Shown here: positions 52,248 to 61,699 of the stretch, piece after piece
Layout of the letters: each line of letters opens with the position of its first letter
Position numbering within the stretch: the stretch's first letter is position 1
Assembly (NCBI RefSeq): GCF_022695985.1
Contig: NZ_JAAPBF010000008.1
Location: 1 to 64,000 of the forward strand
From: Streptomyces sp. NP-1717
GTDB lineage: Bacteria; Actinomycetota; Actinomycetes; Streptomycetales; Streptomycetaceae
Length of the DNA stretch: 64,000 nucleotides
Direction: 5' to 3'
The notes under the pieces: generated by a model
Databases searched by the model: none
What the model was told of the DNA's origin: nothing
Seen by the model: only the letters and a program-made list of their open reading frames with translations
Translations under genes and position numbers: made by a program

Positions 52248-53492
52248 GTGAAGAACAGCCCGTTGTGGCGAGTGGTTGACAACGAGAGTGGTAGCCAGTC
52301 CATCGTCAGCACGCCCTCCGAGGCGGTCGCGTTCGTCAACAGCCGGTTCGCCACCGATGACGACGACGAGCCGTTCAGCATCCTCGAGGTCGGTCCTCTC
52401 CTTCCGAAGCCGCTCGGGGTCATCACCGCATGGGCCGCCGAGAAGGACGGCGAGCGAACCGACGGGCGTACTGCCCCGATCACCATCAGGCCGGTTGTGA
52501 CGGACAACGCCGGCGAGTGCGATGACGTAGTGCTCTGGCGCGACGTGTACGTCTCCTGGGACCACGACATGTACACCGTCGAGGAGCAGCCGGACAGCTC
52601 CGAGTACAGCGAGGTTTACAGCGCTGCCGAGTTGAGCGCGATCCTCGACGAGTACGCCGACAACTACGAGTACGCGCCTGAAGGGCCCGACAGCCACAGG
52701 TGGCCGAAACCGGAAGAGTTGATCACCTACGGCGCCCAGGAGTGCGCCAAGCGGTTCGGGCACCTCGACGACGACGCCCTGCTGTGGCTCGCTGCCACCC
52801 GCATCACGCTCGCGGTGTGGCGCAACACACCCGTCGAGAACTGGCATGCCGGGAAGAGTCCGCTCCAAGACGGCACAATGATGCGGATCAACACGGCAAC
52901 CACCCGACTCGTGCGCTCGATGCTGTCGTTCGACCATGTCGACTGGATCGGTCTCGGTCTCGCGATCGTCAACCCGTCCCGGGTTCTACCGACCGGGCAG
53001 TCTGTTCTCGAGCTCGGGCTAGCCTGCCACAATCCTGACGACCCGGCGCACGAGGCTGATCCGCGCGAAGAACTCGCGGAGATGGCACAGGACGCGATCG
53101 CTTGGGGGCGAGCGTACTGCCTTCGCGAGAAGACGTTCGGCCTGCGAACCCTGATCGAATTCTTCTCCGCGTCCGACAACGGCTGGTTCGGAACACCGAG
53201 TTGGGAGCGCATCGTCGATCGGTTCACTACAGCTGTCGACGACCGGGAGAATGCGCACTGGCACGTGCACCGAGACAAGCCTTGGTTCGACGAGTGGTTC
53301 ACCAACCGCCCGGTCGACATTGCGGACACCACGGAACTTCGTCGGCTGCTCCATGCCGGGCCCGACCTGCTGTCCGAGGAGGCCGCCGAATGGTGCGTGG
53401 ATGGTGCCATCGGCTACGTCTGCCGGGACGACCACGCGAACGGCTGCCTGCAGTGCGGCATCCCGCTGGCAACGGAGTCCCCCAACGAGTGA
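52248..53492 (+). CDS. Large acidic hypothetical protein
   Basis: 414 residues from GTG 52248 (VKNSPLWRVVDNES), with GGAGAG upstream. Rich in Asp, Glu and Trp. Soluble, with no signal peptide. Landmarks: VVLWRDVYVSWDHDMYTVEE, WPKPEELITYGAQECAKRFG, and a Cys-containing end (CVDGAIGYVCRDDHANGCLQ). The four closely spaced Cys and one His could bind a metal. No enzyme motif is recognised. The surrounding DNA is full of element remnants, so it may be cargo of a former mobile element. Confidence 0.6.
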   Translation: MKNSPLWRVVDNESGSQSIVSTPSEAVAFVNSRFATDDDDEPFSILEVGPLLPKPLGVITAWAAEKDGERTDGRTAPITIRPVVTDNAGECDDVVLWRDVYVSWDHDMYTVEEQPDSSEYSEVYSAAELSAILDEYADNYEYAPEGPDSHRWPKPEELITYGAQECAKRFGHLDDDALLWLAATRITLAVWRNTPVENWHAGKSPLQDGTMMRINTATTRLVRSMLSFDHVDWIGLGLAIVNPSRVLPTGQSVLELGLACHNPDDPAHEADPREELAEMAQDAIAWGRAYCLREKTFGLRTLIEFFSASDNGWFGTPSWERIVDRFTTAVDDRENAHWHVHRDKPWFDEWFTNRPVDIADTTELRRLLHAGPDLLSEEAAEWCVDGAIGYVCRDDHANGCLQCGIPLATESPNE

Positions 53493-54239
53493 ACGTGGGC
53501 ACCAGCGTAGAAAAGCAGCAACCCACTGACCGCGCTCTCTCTTGCCTACTGCGACCTGCGAATCACAGCATGGTGTCGGATCCGACTTCAACCCGACACC
53601 GACCGTGAGATCCCGACACGGAATTTGAGATCCCACAAATGATGTAGGGTCTCGCGTTCCTTGGCACAGGCTGTACTCGCCGACCAGCGGCACTTTCGCT
53701 GTCTCAGGTCGCTGGCACAGCGCTCGGTCTCACGAACGTGGCACTTCCTCAGGGTCTCGACCGAGCCGGATGGAATCGGCGAGCAGGGAGTTGACTCGGC
53801 GCGCTGTGGGCTCAGTGGCGGAGGATGGCGCTGGCCGCCGACCGGCGGACCACGGCCCCGCAGAGGCGTGCGGCTGGCATGGCTTTCTCGATGTCGTGCG
53901 ACAGCAGTTGTCGACGACCGCGGCAGACGCCTGCGGCTCGAGGAAAGTCGATGTCGACGAGTTCGGGAGACGGTTGTTACGAGCACTGCCCTGTAGCCAG
54001 CGCTTTGCTCACGCCGACGAAGAGCGCGGACGACTCACACATGCCTCCGCCGTTCCGCTGTTCGCTGCTTGCCCGAACTGGCAGCCGAGGTGCCTCCCGA
54101 ACAGCGCGAGACGCTGCTCTTCAACGTCGACAGAGCCAGGCGCGTCCGATGAAGATCTTGGGCCAGCCGCACAACGACTCGTTGGGCGGCGATGGCGACA
54201 CCCCCCTGCGGAGCCGCCCTCGCATTCCGGCTCACACCC
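53493..54239. other. Gene-poor stretch upstream of the IS5 remnant
   Basis: About 750 bp with frames on both strands but none with a domain. A fragment reading PELAAEVPPEQRETLLFNVD near 54075-54135 may belong to the same lost element as the IS5 piece that follows. Confidence 0.35.
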
Positions 54240-54420
54240 GCTTTGGGTATGCAAGTTCATCTCCGGCAAGAACAAGCAGAACGCCGTCAAGTCGACGGTC
54301 GTCACGGACGGTGAAGGTCGCGTGCTGTGGTGCAGCCCAGCACGGCCCGCAAGCTGCGCGGACATCACTCACGCTCGCCAGTTAGGGCTGGTCAGGCTCT
54401 TGGCCGGCGGGCCTGCGGGG
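54240..54420 (+). mobile_element. IS5-type DDE transposase fragment
   Basis: Frame KFISGKNKQNAVKSTVVTDG, then EGRVLWCSPARPASCADITH and ARQLGLVRLLAGGPAG. This is the middle of DDE_Tnp_4 transposases (the second catalytic-strand region). It stops where the MarR gene's 3' end begins; both overlap on opposite strands between 54382 and about 54420. Confidence 0.72.
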
Positions 54421-55107
54421 AGTCACGATCAAGGTGTCGGCCGGAGGCTGTGAAGCCGGATGAATCGTGGGTGACCGGCCGTCCACCGCGCCGTCCACCG
54501 GAGGCGAAGCCGCAGCGCCCGCGTCGGGTTGCCCGCGCTTGATGGCCGCGTCCACCGCGGCACCGATGCGGCGCAGTGCCGCCAGCTCCTGAGGACCGAG
54601 ATCATCGATCAGGTACTCGCGGACTGCGGCGACGTGTCCCGGCGCCGCTGCCACCACTACGTCGTAACCGGCCTCGGTCAGCGTCGCGGTGGTGCGCCTT
54701 CCGGAACCGGGGATCCGCTTCCGTGCGAGCAGTCCGCGCTTCTCAAGCCGACCGACGACATGGGACAGCCTCGACAGTGACGCCGCCGTTCGCGCGGCCA
54801 GGGCGCTCATCTGCATGGTGCGATCCGGCTGCTCGGAGAGGACCGAGAGCACCATGTACTCGAAGAAGGTCAGCTGAGCCTCGCGCTGCATGCGCGCATC
54901 CAGCGCGGCCGGCAGGCTGATCATGATCGCGGAGTTGGCCAGCCACGCCGCCAGCTCGTCGCCGTTCAGCCATCGCGTCTCGGCAACCGGACCGGTGGAC
55001 TCCCCGGAGTCGGAGCCTTCGTCGGCACGAGCCGTCGCCTCGGATGTCGGCCCGTTCCGTGGTCGCCGACGGCGCCGGCCGTTCGTGTCATCTGCCGTCC
55101 TCGCCAT
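54382..55107 (-). CDS. MarR-family regulator with transposon-derived tail
   Basis: 241 residues. A disordered basic/acidic N-terminal extension (1-45), then a MarR winged helix: LTFFEYMVLSVLSEQPDRTM, SLSRLSHVVGRLEKRGLLAR and the wing RRTTATLTEAGYDVV. The domain ends near residue 180; a Pro/Ala linker follows. The last ~10 residues (RRPAGQEPDQP) are encoded by the antisense strand of the IS5 remnant, so the original stop was lost. Divergent from the aldo/keto reductase gene with palindromic operators between, hence probable repressor of the redox operon and of itself. Confidence 0.83.
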   Translation of the reverse strand: MARTADDTNGRRRRRPRNGPTSEATARADEGSDSGESTGPVAETRWLNGDELAAWLANSAIMISLPAALDARMQREAQLTFFEYMVLSVLSEQPDRTMQMSALAARTAASLSRLSHVVGRLEKRGLLARKRIPGSGRRTTATLTEAGYDVVVAAAPGHVAAVREYLIDDLGPQELAALRRIGAAVDAAIKRGQPDAGAAASPPVDGAVDGRSPTIHPASQPPADTLIVTPRRPAGQEPDQP

Positions 55108-55129
55108 GAGGACATCCTAAACCCACTTA

Positions 55130-55174
55130 TTGACGCGTCAAGTTCGAAGGAGTAGAACTTGACGCGTCAAGTTC
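55130..55174. promoter_or_regulatory. Tandem palindromic operators for the MarR regulator
   Basis: TTGACGCGTCAA occurs twice, at 55130-55141 and 55159-55170 (centres 29 bp apart). The second is the core of a 20-bp perfect palindrome GAACTTGACGCGTCAAGTTC (55155-55174). Both lie in the 111-bp gap between the divergent MarR and aldo/keto reductase genes. Confidence 0.78.
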
Positions 55175-55218
55175 GCTCTGCGGTGCTGAGGCCCGCCCCC
55201 ACACGGAATGGACAACAG

Positions 55219-56190
55219 ATGCAGTCCACGTCGCTCGGCAGGCTCGATGTCCCGCGCATCGGCCTGGGTGTCATGGGGATGTCGGCGTACTACACCGGCG
55301 CCGGCCGGGACGAAACCGAGTCGATCCGCACCATTCGTCGCGCCGTCGACCTCGGTGTCACCCATCTGGACACCGCCGAGGTGTACGGCCCCTACGTCAA
55401 CGAGGAACTGCTGGGTCGCGCGATCAAGGGCCGCCGGGACGAAGTCGTCCTCGCCACCAAGTTCGGCCTCGTCTCCCACACCGGCCGGCCGGGCCCGGAC
55501 AGCACCCCTGCCAGCATTCACGCGGCTGTCGACGGCTCACTGCGGAGGCTCGGAACCGACCGCATCGACCTCTACTACCAGCACCGGGTCGACCCCGGCA
55601 CTCCCATCGAGGAGACGGTGGGGGCGCTGAGGGAGCTGGTGGAGGCGGGCAAGGTCCTCCACATCGGACTGTCGGAGGCGGCAGCGGTGACCGTCCGCCG
55701 GGCCTATGCGGTCCATCCCGTGGCCGCTGTCCAGAGCGAGTACTCGCTCTGGACACGGGACCCGGAGGCCGAGGTGCTGCCCACGCTGCGCGAGCTCGGC
55801 ATCGGACTGGTTCCCTACGCACCGCTGGGACACGGCTTTCTCACCGGTGACATCCGCACCCTGGACGGACTGGACGCCGCCGACTGGCGTCGCTCCAATC
55901 CCCGGTTCACCGGCGACAACCTCACGCGCAACCTGCGCATCGTCGACCAGGTACGCGAGGTCGCCGACGAGGTCGGGGGCACGCCCGCGCAGGTCGCTCT
56001 GGCCTGGCTGCTCGCACAAGGAGACGGCATCGCGCCCATTCCGGGGACGAAACGCATCGACCGCCTCAAGGAGAACAGCGCCGCCGACGGCATCCGACTC
56101 ACCACAGACCAGATCACCCGCCTGAACAACCTCACACCGGCGTCCGGCGAACGCCACGCCGAGTCCGACATGGCCGCCATCGACCAGTGA
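55219..56190 (+). CDS. Aldo/keto reductase
   Basis: 323 residues from ATG 55219 ([20 protein letters not shown]). TIM-barrel AKR with the tetrad visible: Asp in [10 protein letters not shown], Tyr in the same motif, Lys in VVLATKFGL, and the catalytic-site partner in [10 protein letters not shown] (YQHR is common in the AKR12/13-type branch). NADPH site [14 protein letters not shown] at the C-terminus. First gene of the run under the MarR operators. Probably reduces aldehydes or ketones; the true substrate is not evident. Confidence 0.88.
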   Translation: MQSTSLGRLDVPRIGLGVMGMSAYYTGAGRDETESIRTIRRAVDLGVTHLDTAEVYGPYVNEELLGRAIKGRRDEVVLATKFGLVSHTGRPGPDSTPASIHAAVDGSLRRLGTDRIDLYYQHRVDPGTPIEETVGALRELVEAGKVLHIGLSEAAAVTVRRAYAVHPVAAVQSEYSLWTRDPEAEVLPTLRELGIGLVPYAPLGHGFLTGDIRTLDGLDAADWRRSNPRFTGDNLTRNLRIVDQVREVADEVGGTPAQVALAWLLAQGDGIAPIPGTKRIDRLKENSAADGIRLTTDQITRLNNLTPASGERHAESDMAAIDQ

Positions 56191-56267
56191 GAGAAGCGCG
56201 AACGCGCCGATTCGCCCCGCGCACCACACCACGTCTTGCTTCAGCGAAAGAAATGGAACACCACATC

Positions 56268-57359
56268 ATGTCAAGCACTCTCATTCGGGTCGGCATCATC
56301 GGCGCGGACACGAAGGCGAGCTGGGCGGGCGCATCGCACATACCCGCGCTGGCGGCACAGCCCGACTTCCACCTGGCCGGTGTGGCGACGCGGCACGAGG
56401 AGAGCGCGCGCGGCGCTGCCGAGGCGTTCGGCGCCGAGCGTTGGTTCGCGGACCCCTACGCGCTCATCGGTGACCCTTCGATCGACGTCGTCACCGTTGC
56501 GGTGAAGGTCCCGGCTCACCGCGAGCTCGTCCTGGCGGCCCTCGCGGCGAACAAGGCCGTGTACGCGGAGTCGCCGCTGGGCGCGACCGTCGCGCAGACG
56601 GAAGAGATGGCTGAGGCGGCCGGCTCACTGCACACCGCGATCGGCCTGCAGGGCCGGCTCAACCCCTCGGTACGCCGCGCGGCGGAGATCATCGCTGAGG
56701 GCCGGCTCGGGAGGCTGCTCTCGGCGCGAGTCGCCGCGACGACCTTTGGCAACGGCCCGGAGTCGGTGAGCGCGTACGAGTACTTCGACAAGGCAGCGTC
56801 CGGAGCCGGTTTCCTCACCATTGCCGCGGGCCACGTCCTGGATGTGGTCGAGGCCGTTCTCGGCGACATCACCGAGATCGATGCCCGCACCGAACTCCTC
56901 TGGCCCCAGGTGAAGTTGGTCGACACCGGCGCGATATCTGTCCGCGAGGTCCCGGATCACCTCGACGCCATCGCCAAGACCTCCTCGGGGGCTCCGGTCG
57001 GGGTGCAGATCCTGGCGGGCGTGCCCGCCTCCGACGCCCACTTCAGTCTGGAAGTACGCGGATCGGAGGGCTGGCTGAAGCTGACGGGCGACCACCCCGC
57101 GGGCGTTCAGGTCGGCGACCTCACCCTCTCGTCGAGCGTCGAATTCACCGCGCCCGACCGCCCGGTCGCCACCGGCGCGGGACCCACCGCCGCCGACATC
57201 TGGACGGGCGCTTCCATCAACGTCGGCGAGGTCTACGCCAGCCTGGCCCGCGACATCACGAACGGCACCCACCACACCCCGGGTTTCCAGCACGCCGCCC
57301 ACAACAGCCGTCTCATCGCCCGAGTCGAACAAGCCGCCCGGACCGGCGTCCGGCACTGA
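56268..57359 (+). CDS. Gfo/Idh/MocA-family oxidoreductase, copy 1
   Basis: 363 residues from ATG 56268; ATG 56253 is an alternative. Rossmann entry IRVGIIGADTKASWAGASHI, VAVKVPAHRELVLAALAAN, and the Lys/Pro loop VYAESPLGATV where the classic EKP motif is changed to ESP. The Lys usually used for catalysis is therefore absent, as in the galactose-repressor (Gal80-like) branch, to which the WAG..HIPAL opening also points. Copy 2 at 61.7 kb has EWP at this place. Could be a dehydrogenase of unusual chemistry or a sensor-like protein. Confidence 0.8.
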   Translation: MSSTLIRVGIIGADTKASWAGASHIPALAAQPDFHLAGVATRHEESARGAAEAFGAERWFADPYALIGDPSIDVVTVAVKVPAHRELVLAALAANKAVYAESPLGATVAQTEEMAEAAGSLHTAIGLQGRLNPSVRRAAEIIAEGRLGRLLSARVAATTFGNGPESVSAYEYFDKAASGAGFLTIAAGHVLDVVEAVLGDITEIDARTELLWPQVKLVDTGAISVREVPDHLDAIAKTSSGAPVGVQILAGVPASDAHFSLEVRGSEGWLKLTGDHPAGVQVGDLTLSSSVEFTAPDRPVATGAGPTAADIWTGASINVGEVYASLARDITNGTHHTPGFQHAAHNSRLIARVEQAARTGVRH

Positions 57360-57553
57360 CGCCACCGCACCTCGCGGCACCGTGCATTACTGCCGTGACG
57401 GATACGGCGACCGATCCGCGGGCACGGGCGGCCGACATAGGTTCGGACCCGCTGAAGGGTTCCTGAGGCCCACCCCCCGATCAGGGAGTCGTTGATGATT
57501 TCAGTCCCTTGTCACCATGGCGCTCGCGGCGCTTCGCGGCAGGCTCACGGCGT

Positions 57554-58669
57554 ATGACCACCTCCGCGCGCGCCGCTGTTCTCGAAGTGCAGGACGGGCC
57601 CTTCGATTTCCGCGACATCGAGATCGAGGACCCGCGGTCCGACGAGGTACTCGTTCGCATGGTCGCGACCGGAATATGCGCGACCGATGCGCACGTGCGT
57701 GCGCAGCGAATGGCGACGCCGCTGCCGGTGGTGCTGGGGCACGAGGGAGGAGGAGTAGTCGAACGCGTGGGGGCCGCTGTCACCACCGTCGAGCCCGGTG
57801 ACCACGTTGTCCTCTCCTACCACTCGTGCGGCCGCTGCAAGCCGTGCATGTCTTCGCACGCGGCCTACTGCGACAACGTCTGGGCGGCCAACTTCGCAGG
57901 TGCCCGCCTGGACGGCTCGAACGGTCTCCACGTCGCCCACGGTGCTGAGCCGCACGGTCACTTCTTCGGCCAGTCCTCGTTCGCCACCCACGCCCTGACG
58001 CACCAACGGAACACGATCAAGGTCCCCCGCGATCTGCCCCTCGACGTCATGGCTCCGCTGGGGTGTGGGCTGCAGACGGGCGCGGGGGCCGTACTCAAGG
58101 CCCTCGCCGTGCCGACGGGAGCGTCCTTCGCGGTCTTCGGCGTGGGAGCGGTGGGCCTGGCGGCGGTCATGGCGGCACATGTCGCGGGTGCCACCACCAT
58201 CGTCGCCGTCGACGTCGACGCCAGCCGCCTCGATCTGGCCCGCGATCTCGGAGCGACGCACCTCGTCGACCCCGGCCGGGTCGAGGATCTGACCGGCGCG
58301 CTCCGGACCGTCGACGAACGCGGTCTGGAGTACGTCCTCGACACGAGCGGCCGCGCGGAGAACCTCGACGCCGGGGTCGGCGCCCTGGCGCCGATGGGCC
58401 GATTCGGCTTCGTGGCGTTCCACGAAGGAGCGGGCGCCGTGCTCGACGCCGGCCGGCTCACGCTCGGCCAGTCGCTTCAGGGCATCATCCAGGGCGACGC
58501 CGTCTCGTCGCTCCTGATCAACGACCTTGCCCAGCTCTATCGAGCGGGCCGGTTCCCCATCGACCGACTGCTGTCCTTCTACGACTTCGCCGATATCAAC
58601 ACCGCGTTCGAGGATGCGGGCTCAGGCCGCGTCACCAAGGCGGTCCTTCGATTCACGTCACGGGGATAG
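57554..58669 (+). CDS. Zinc-dependent alcohol dehydrogenase (aryl-alcohol type)
   Basis: 371 residues from ATG 57554. Medium-chain ADH with catalytic zinc ligands (CATDAHV, GHEGGGVVERVG) and the structural zinc site CGRCKPCMSSHAAYC with four cysteines. NAD-binding FGVGAVGLAAVMAAHVAG, followed by VDVDASRL, whose Asp favours NAD+. The architecture of the class III/benzyl-alcohol (XylB/AreB) branch is supported by LGCGLQTGAGAV. 47 bp before the MBL-fold gene, so co-transcribed. Would oxidise an alcohol produced by the reductases nearby. Confidence 0.87.
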   Translation: MTTSARAAVLEVQDGPFDFRDIEIEDPRSDEVLVRMVATGICATDAHVRAQRMATPLPVVLGHEGGGVVERVGAAVTTVEPGDHVVLSYHSCGRCKPCMSSHAAYCDNVWAANFAGARLDGSNGLHVAHGAEPHGHFFGQSSFATHALTHQRNTIKVPRDLPLDVMAPLGCGLQTGAGAVLKALAVPTGASFAVFGVGAVGLAAVMAAHVAGATTIVAVDVDASRLDLARDLGATHLVDPGRVEDLTGALRTVDERGLEYVLDTSGRAENLDAGVGALAPMGRFGFVAFHEGAGAVLDAGRLTLGQSLQGIIQGDAVSSLLINDLAQLYRAGRFPIDRLLSFYDFADINTAFEDAGSGRVTKAVLRFTSRG

Positions 58670-58716
58670 ACCACCCGTTCGACAACTTCCCAAGAACACA
58701 GAAGGGCGTCCCGCCT

Positions 58717-59799
58717 ATGTGCCAGAGCAGTCAGATACCCATCAGCGTCGAAGAAACCCCGAGCTTCTACGGGATCGACCACTATGGATTCCCCCGCGCG
58801 GGGGCGGACGACCCGTTGGACCCCGAGGGTTATTACCCCCCGTATTTCCAGAGCGAACACTTCCAGAAGTACGGCTACCACGTGGAAGAACTGCGCGGCG
58901 GCTTCTACTGGGTCACCAGTGCCGGCTACGACGCCGCATTCGTGGTGACCGAGGAGGGCGTGGTCGCGATCGACGCACCCCCGACACTGGGCGAGAACAT
59001 GCTGGCGGCGATCGAGGACGTCACCGACCGACCGGTGACCCACGTCATCTACAGCCACTGGCACGCCGATCACATCGGCGCGGCCTCCGTGTTCGGTCCC
59101 GACGTCGAGATCGTCGCCCACCGCATCACCAAGGAACTCCTGGAGCGCTTCCCCGACCCGAAGCGACCTCTGCCGACGAGGACGTTCGACGACGAACTCG
59201 TCCTCGAAGTGGGCGGCGTGAGCCTGCAGCTCTCCTACAGGGGAGAGAACCACTGCCCCGGCAACATCTTCATCTACGCACCGCGGCAGAAGGTGCTCAC
59301 GGCCGTCGACATCCTCAGTCCGGGAAGCGTCACGTTCATGCACTGCGACGCCTCGCAGAACATCTCCGGCTGGTACGAAGCCCAGTCCCAGATCCTCGAA
59401 TACGACTTCGACTACTTCGTCGGCGGGCACCACATGCATTACGGCACCTACGAGCAGGTGAAGCTGTGCGTGGAGTACTTCGCCGACGTGCTCGAGGGGG
59501 CGACTGCGGCGGTCGAGCGGTTCAGCCGCTCGGATGCGCTCGCCGACATCGTGACCGGCACTGGCTGGGACAGGGTCTTCGTCGGTACCGAGAACTGGAT
59601 CAGCTCCATGGCGAACTACACCACCCGCCACGTCCTCGAGAAGGAGACGAGCGACGGCCGGCTCTGGTGGGAACGGCTGGCAGGAGCCACCACCCAGACC
59701 AAGTACCACGCGTACACCGTGCTGGAATCGATCCGCCTCGAACGGCCCCGGCCCGACTACCGCCTGCGGGGCGAGAATCCTCCGGTCTTCCTGACCTGA
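58717..59799 (+). CDS. MBL-fold metallo-hydrolase
   Basis: 360 residues. Metal-binding motif YSHWHADHIG (HxHxDH), later His in RGENHCPGNIF, Asp in LTAVDILSPG, and the last His in FVGGHHMHYGTYEQV. The long N-terminal lead (residues 1-60, SFYGIDHYGFPRAGADDPLD) and C-terminal helical part (TRHVLEKETSDGRLWWERL) set it apart from lactamases. Such proteins often hydrolyse thioesters, lactones or sulfate esters. Within the operon it may open a ring or ester between the redox steps. Substrate not predictable. Confidence 0.82.
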   Translation: MCQSSQIPISVEETPSFYGIDHYGFPRAGADDPLDPEGYYPPYFQSEHFQKYGYHVEELRGGFYWVTSAGYDAAFVVTEEGVVAIDAPPTLGENMLAAIEDVTDRPVTHVIYSHWHADHIGAASVFGPDVEIVAHRITKELLERFPDPKRPLPTRTFDDELVLEVGGVSLQLSYRGENHCPGNIFIYAPRQKVLTAVDILSPGSVTFMHCDASQNISGWYEAQSQILEYDFDYFVGGHHMHYGTYEQVKLCVEYFADVLEGATAAVERFSRSDALADIVTGTGWDRVFVGTENWISSMANYTTRHVLEKETSDGRLWWERLAGATTQTKYHAYTVLESIRLERPRPDYRLRGENPPVFLT

Positions 59800-59851
59800 C
59801 ACCGCTCTGAACGGTGCGAGCAAACGACCCTTGTATACGAGAAGGATCATC

Positions 59852-60757
59852 ATGAAAGCCGTCGTCCTCACCTCGTTCGGCGAACCCTCCGTGTTGCGGG
59901 TTGCGGAGGCTCCGCGACCGGTGCCGGGTCCGGGTCAGGTACTGGTGCGGGTTCACGCCGCGGGGGTGAACCCGGCGGAGATCCAGGCACGCGCCGGAGC
60001 GTTCCGCCTGCGTGCTCCCGCCATCATCGGATTCGAGTTCGCCGGCGTCGTCGAGGCGGTCGGCCCTGGCGTCGACGTGGGCGTGGTCGGCGACCGCGTC
60101 GCCGGGTGGCCGGACTCCGCCACCCAGGGCTCCTACGCCGAGTACACGGTTAGCAGCAACTTCGCGATGATCCCCGACGGCGTTTCCTTCGAGGAGGCCG
60201 CGGCTACTGTCATCGGCGCCGACAACGCGGCGAGGGCTCTCGGGCTTCTGAACATTCGCCCGGGTGAGACGCTCGTGGTCACCGGCGCGAGCGGTGCTCT
60301 GGGCGGCGCCGCCGTGCAGTTCGCGCGACAGCGCGGTGTGACGGTGATCGGCGTCGCCGGGACTGCCAACGCCGACTTCGTCAGGAGTCTCGGAGCGACC
60401 CCTGTCGCCCACGGCCCGGGCCTGGTCGATCGCATCCGTGCCGCCGCTCCGGGCGGGGTCGACGCAGCGCTCGACACCGCCGGCAAGGGGCTCCTTCCCG
60501 CTCTCGTCGATCTTCTCGGCGGCCCCGACCGGATCGTGACGCTCGCCGACCGCGATGCCGCACAACACGGCGTCGTATTCAGCCCTGGGGGCAGCGGGAA
60601 CCGCGACCGTGGCCCTGTCCAGGAAGCCCTGAATCTGATCGCCGCCGGCGCATGGGCCGCACGCATCGGCCGGAGCTTCCCACTCGACGAGGCCGCGGAC
60701 GCTCATCGCCTCGTCGCCACGGGCCACACCCACGGCAAAGTCATCCTCCTTCCCTGA
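59852..60757 (+). CDS. NADPH:quinone-type oxidoreductase (MDR)
   Basis: 301 residues, ATG after AAGGA. GroES-like domain (GQVLVRVHAAGVNPAEIQAR, IIGFEFAGVVEAVG) and Rossmann motif VVTGASGALGGAAVQFARQ. No zinc ligands. Same subfamily style as the gene at 48.8 kb but not a close copy. 52 bp after the MBL-fold gene, continuing the operon. Expected to reduce a quinone or alpha,beta-unsaturated carbonyl. Confidence 0.86.
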   Translation: MKAVVLTSFGEPSVLRVAEAPRPVPGPGQVLVRVHAAGVNPAEIQARAGAFRLRAPAIIGFEFAGVVEAVGPGVDVGVVGDRVAGWPDSATQGSYAEYTVSSNFAMIPDGVSFEEAAATVIGADNAARALGLLNIRPGETLVVTGASGALGGAAVQFARQRGVTVIGVAGTANADFVRSLGATPVAHGPGLVDRIRAAAPGGVDAALDTAGKGLLPALVDLLGGPDRIVTLADRDAAQHGVVFSPGGSGNRDRGPVQEALNLIAAGAWAARIGRSFPLDEAADAHRLVATGHTHGKVILLP

Positions 60758-60808
60758 CTCGGCCGACCGGCCATTCAAGCACGACAACAATCAATTGGAG
60801 AATCCGAA

Positions 60809-61531
60809 ATGCCTGCAGTCCTCGTCCATGGTGTACCTGATACCCACCGGCTTTGGGACACCGTCCGTTCCTATCTTCAACGCGAAGATATTGTGACGAT
60901 CGATCTTCCCGGGTTTGGTGTACCCCTCCCAGCGGGATTCACGTCGACGAAAGAAGAGTATCTCGATTGGCTTATTAAGAAGATCGAAGAAATCGGCGAA
61001 CCCGTCGACCTGGTCGGTCATGATTGGGGGTCTCTGCTCACGGGCCGTCTCGCGTCTATTCGACCAGATCTGGTGCGGACATGGACAGGCATCAGCGGAC
61101 CAATCGATCCGGAGTATCCGTGGCACTATCTTGCCAAGATCTGGCAAACGCCAGGCGACGGCGAGCAATGGATGGCGGACCTCGACCTGGAGGCGTTCGC
61201 AGCAAGCCTCAACGAGGCGCAGATGCCGCGCGACGCGGCAAACGAATCGGTCCGGCATCTCGATGCCACTATGAGAGCAAGCATTCTCGCCCTTTACCGT
61301 TCGGCGATCGAGGTCGGGGCGGAGTGGAAGCCAGATTTGAGCAACGTGACCGCACCAGCGCTAGTGATCTGGGGCCTGGACGATCCGTTTCTTCCTCACC
61401 GCTTCGCCGACGAGCTCGGTAATGCCACACGCGCACGTGCCGTCTTCAAGCTGCGCAGCTCGCACTGGCCGATGATAGAGCGTCCCGCCGATGTCGCGCG
61501 CGAACTCGAGGCCCACTGGGCTCACACGTAA
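60809..61531 (+). CDS. Epoxide-hydrolase/dehalogenase-like alpha/beta hydrolase
   Basis: 240 residues. The nucleophile elbow is GHDWGS with Asp, as in epoxide hydrolases and haloalkane dehalogenases; HGVPDTHRLW is the oxyanion-hole loop, DDPF the acid region, and SSHWPM holds the catalytic His. Shorter than typical (about 290), the start lying right at the HG motif. Codon use here (GAT, ATT and CTT codons, frequent A/T third positions) departs from the GC-rich neighbours, suggesting later acquisition from another lineage. Confidence 0.8.
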   Translation: MPAVLVHGVPDTHRLWDTVRSYLQREDIVTIDLPGFGVPLPAGFTSTKEEYLDWLIKKIEEIGEPVDLVGHDWGSLLTGRLASIRPDLVRTWTGISGPIDPEYPWHYLAKIWQTPGDGEQWMADLDLEAFAASLNEAQMPRDAANESVRHLDATMRASILALYRSAIEVGAEWKPDLSNVTAPALVIWGLDDPFLPHRFADELGNATRARAVFKLRSSHWPMIERPADVARELEAHWAHT

Positions 61532-61699
61532 AACCTGCGCTTGGGTCACTCGGGCTCAAACCCCGCGGCCGCTACGCGAACGGCAATAATTGCTCGCTCG
61601 CCATGGTGAGCCCGAGTGCGCACGCCTTTGTCCGGAAGCGAATCATCGTGACGCAGCCCGGAGAGCGTTGCCGGGGCTGCACAAGGCAGGAGCATCCTA

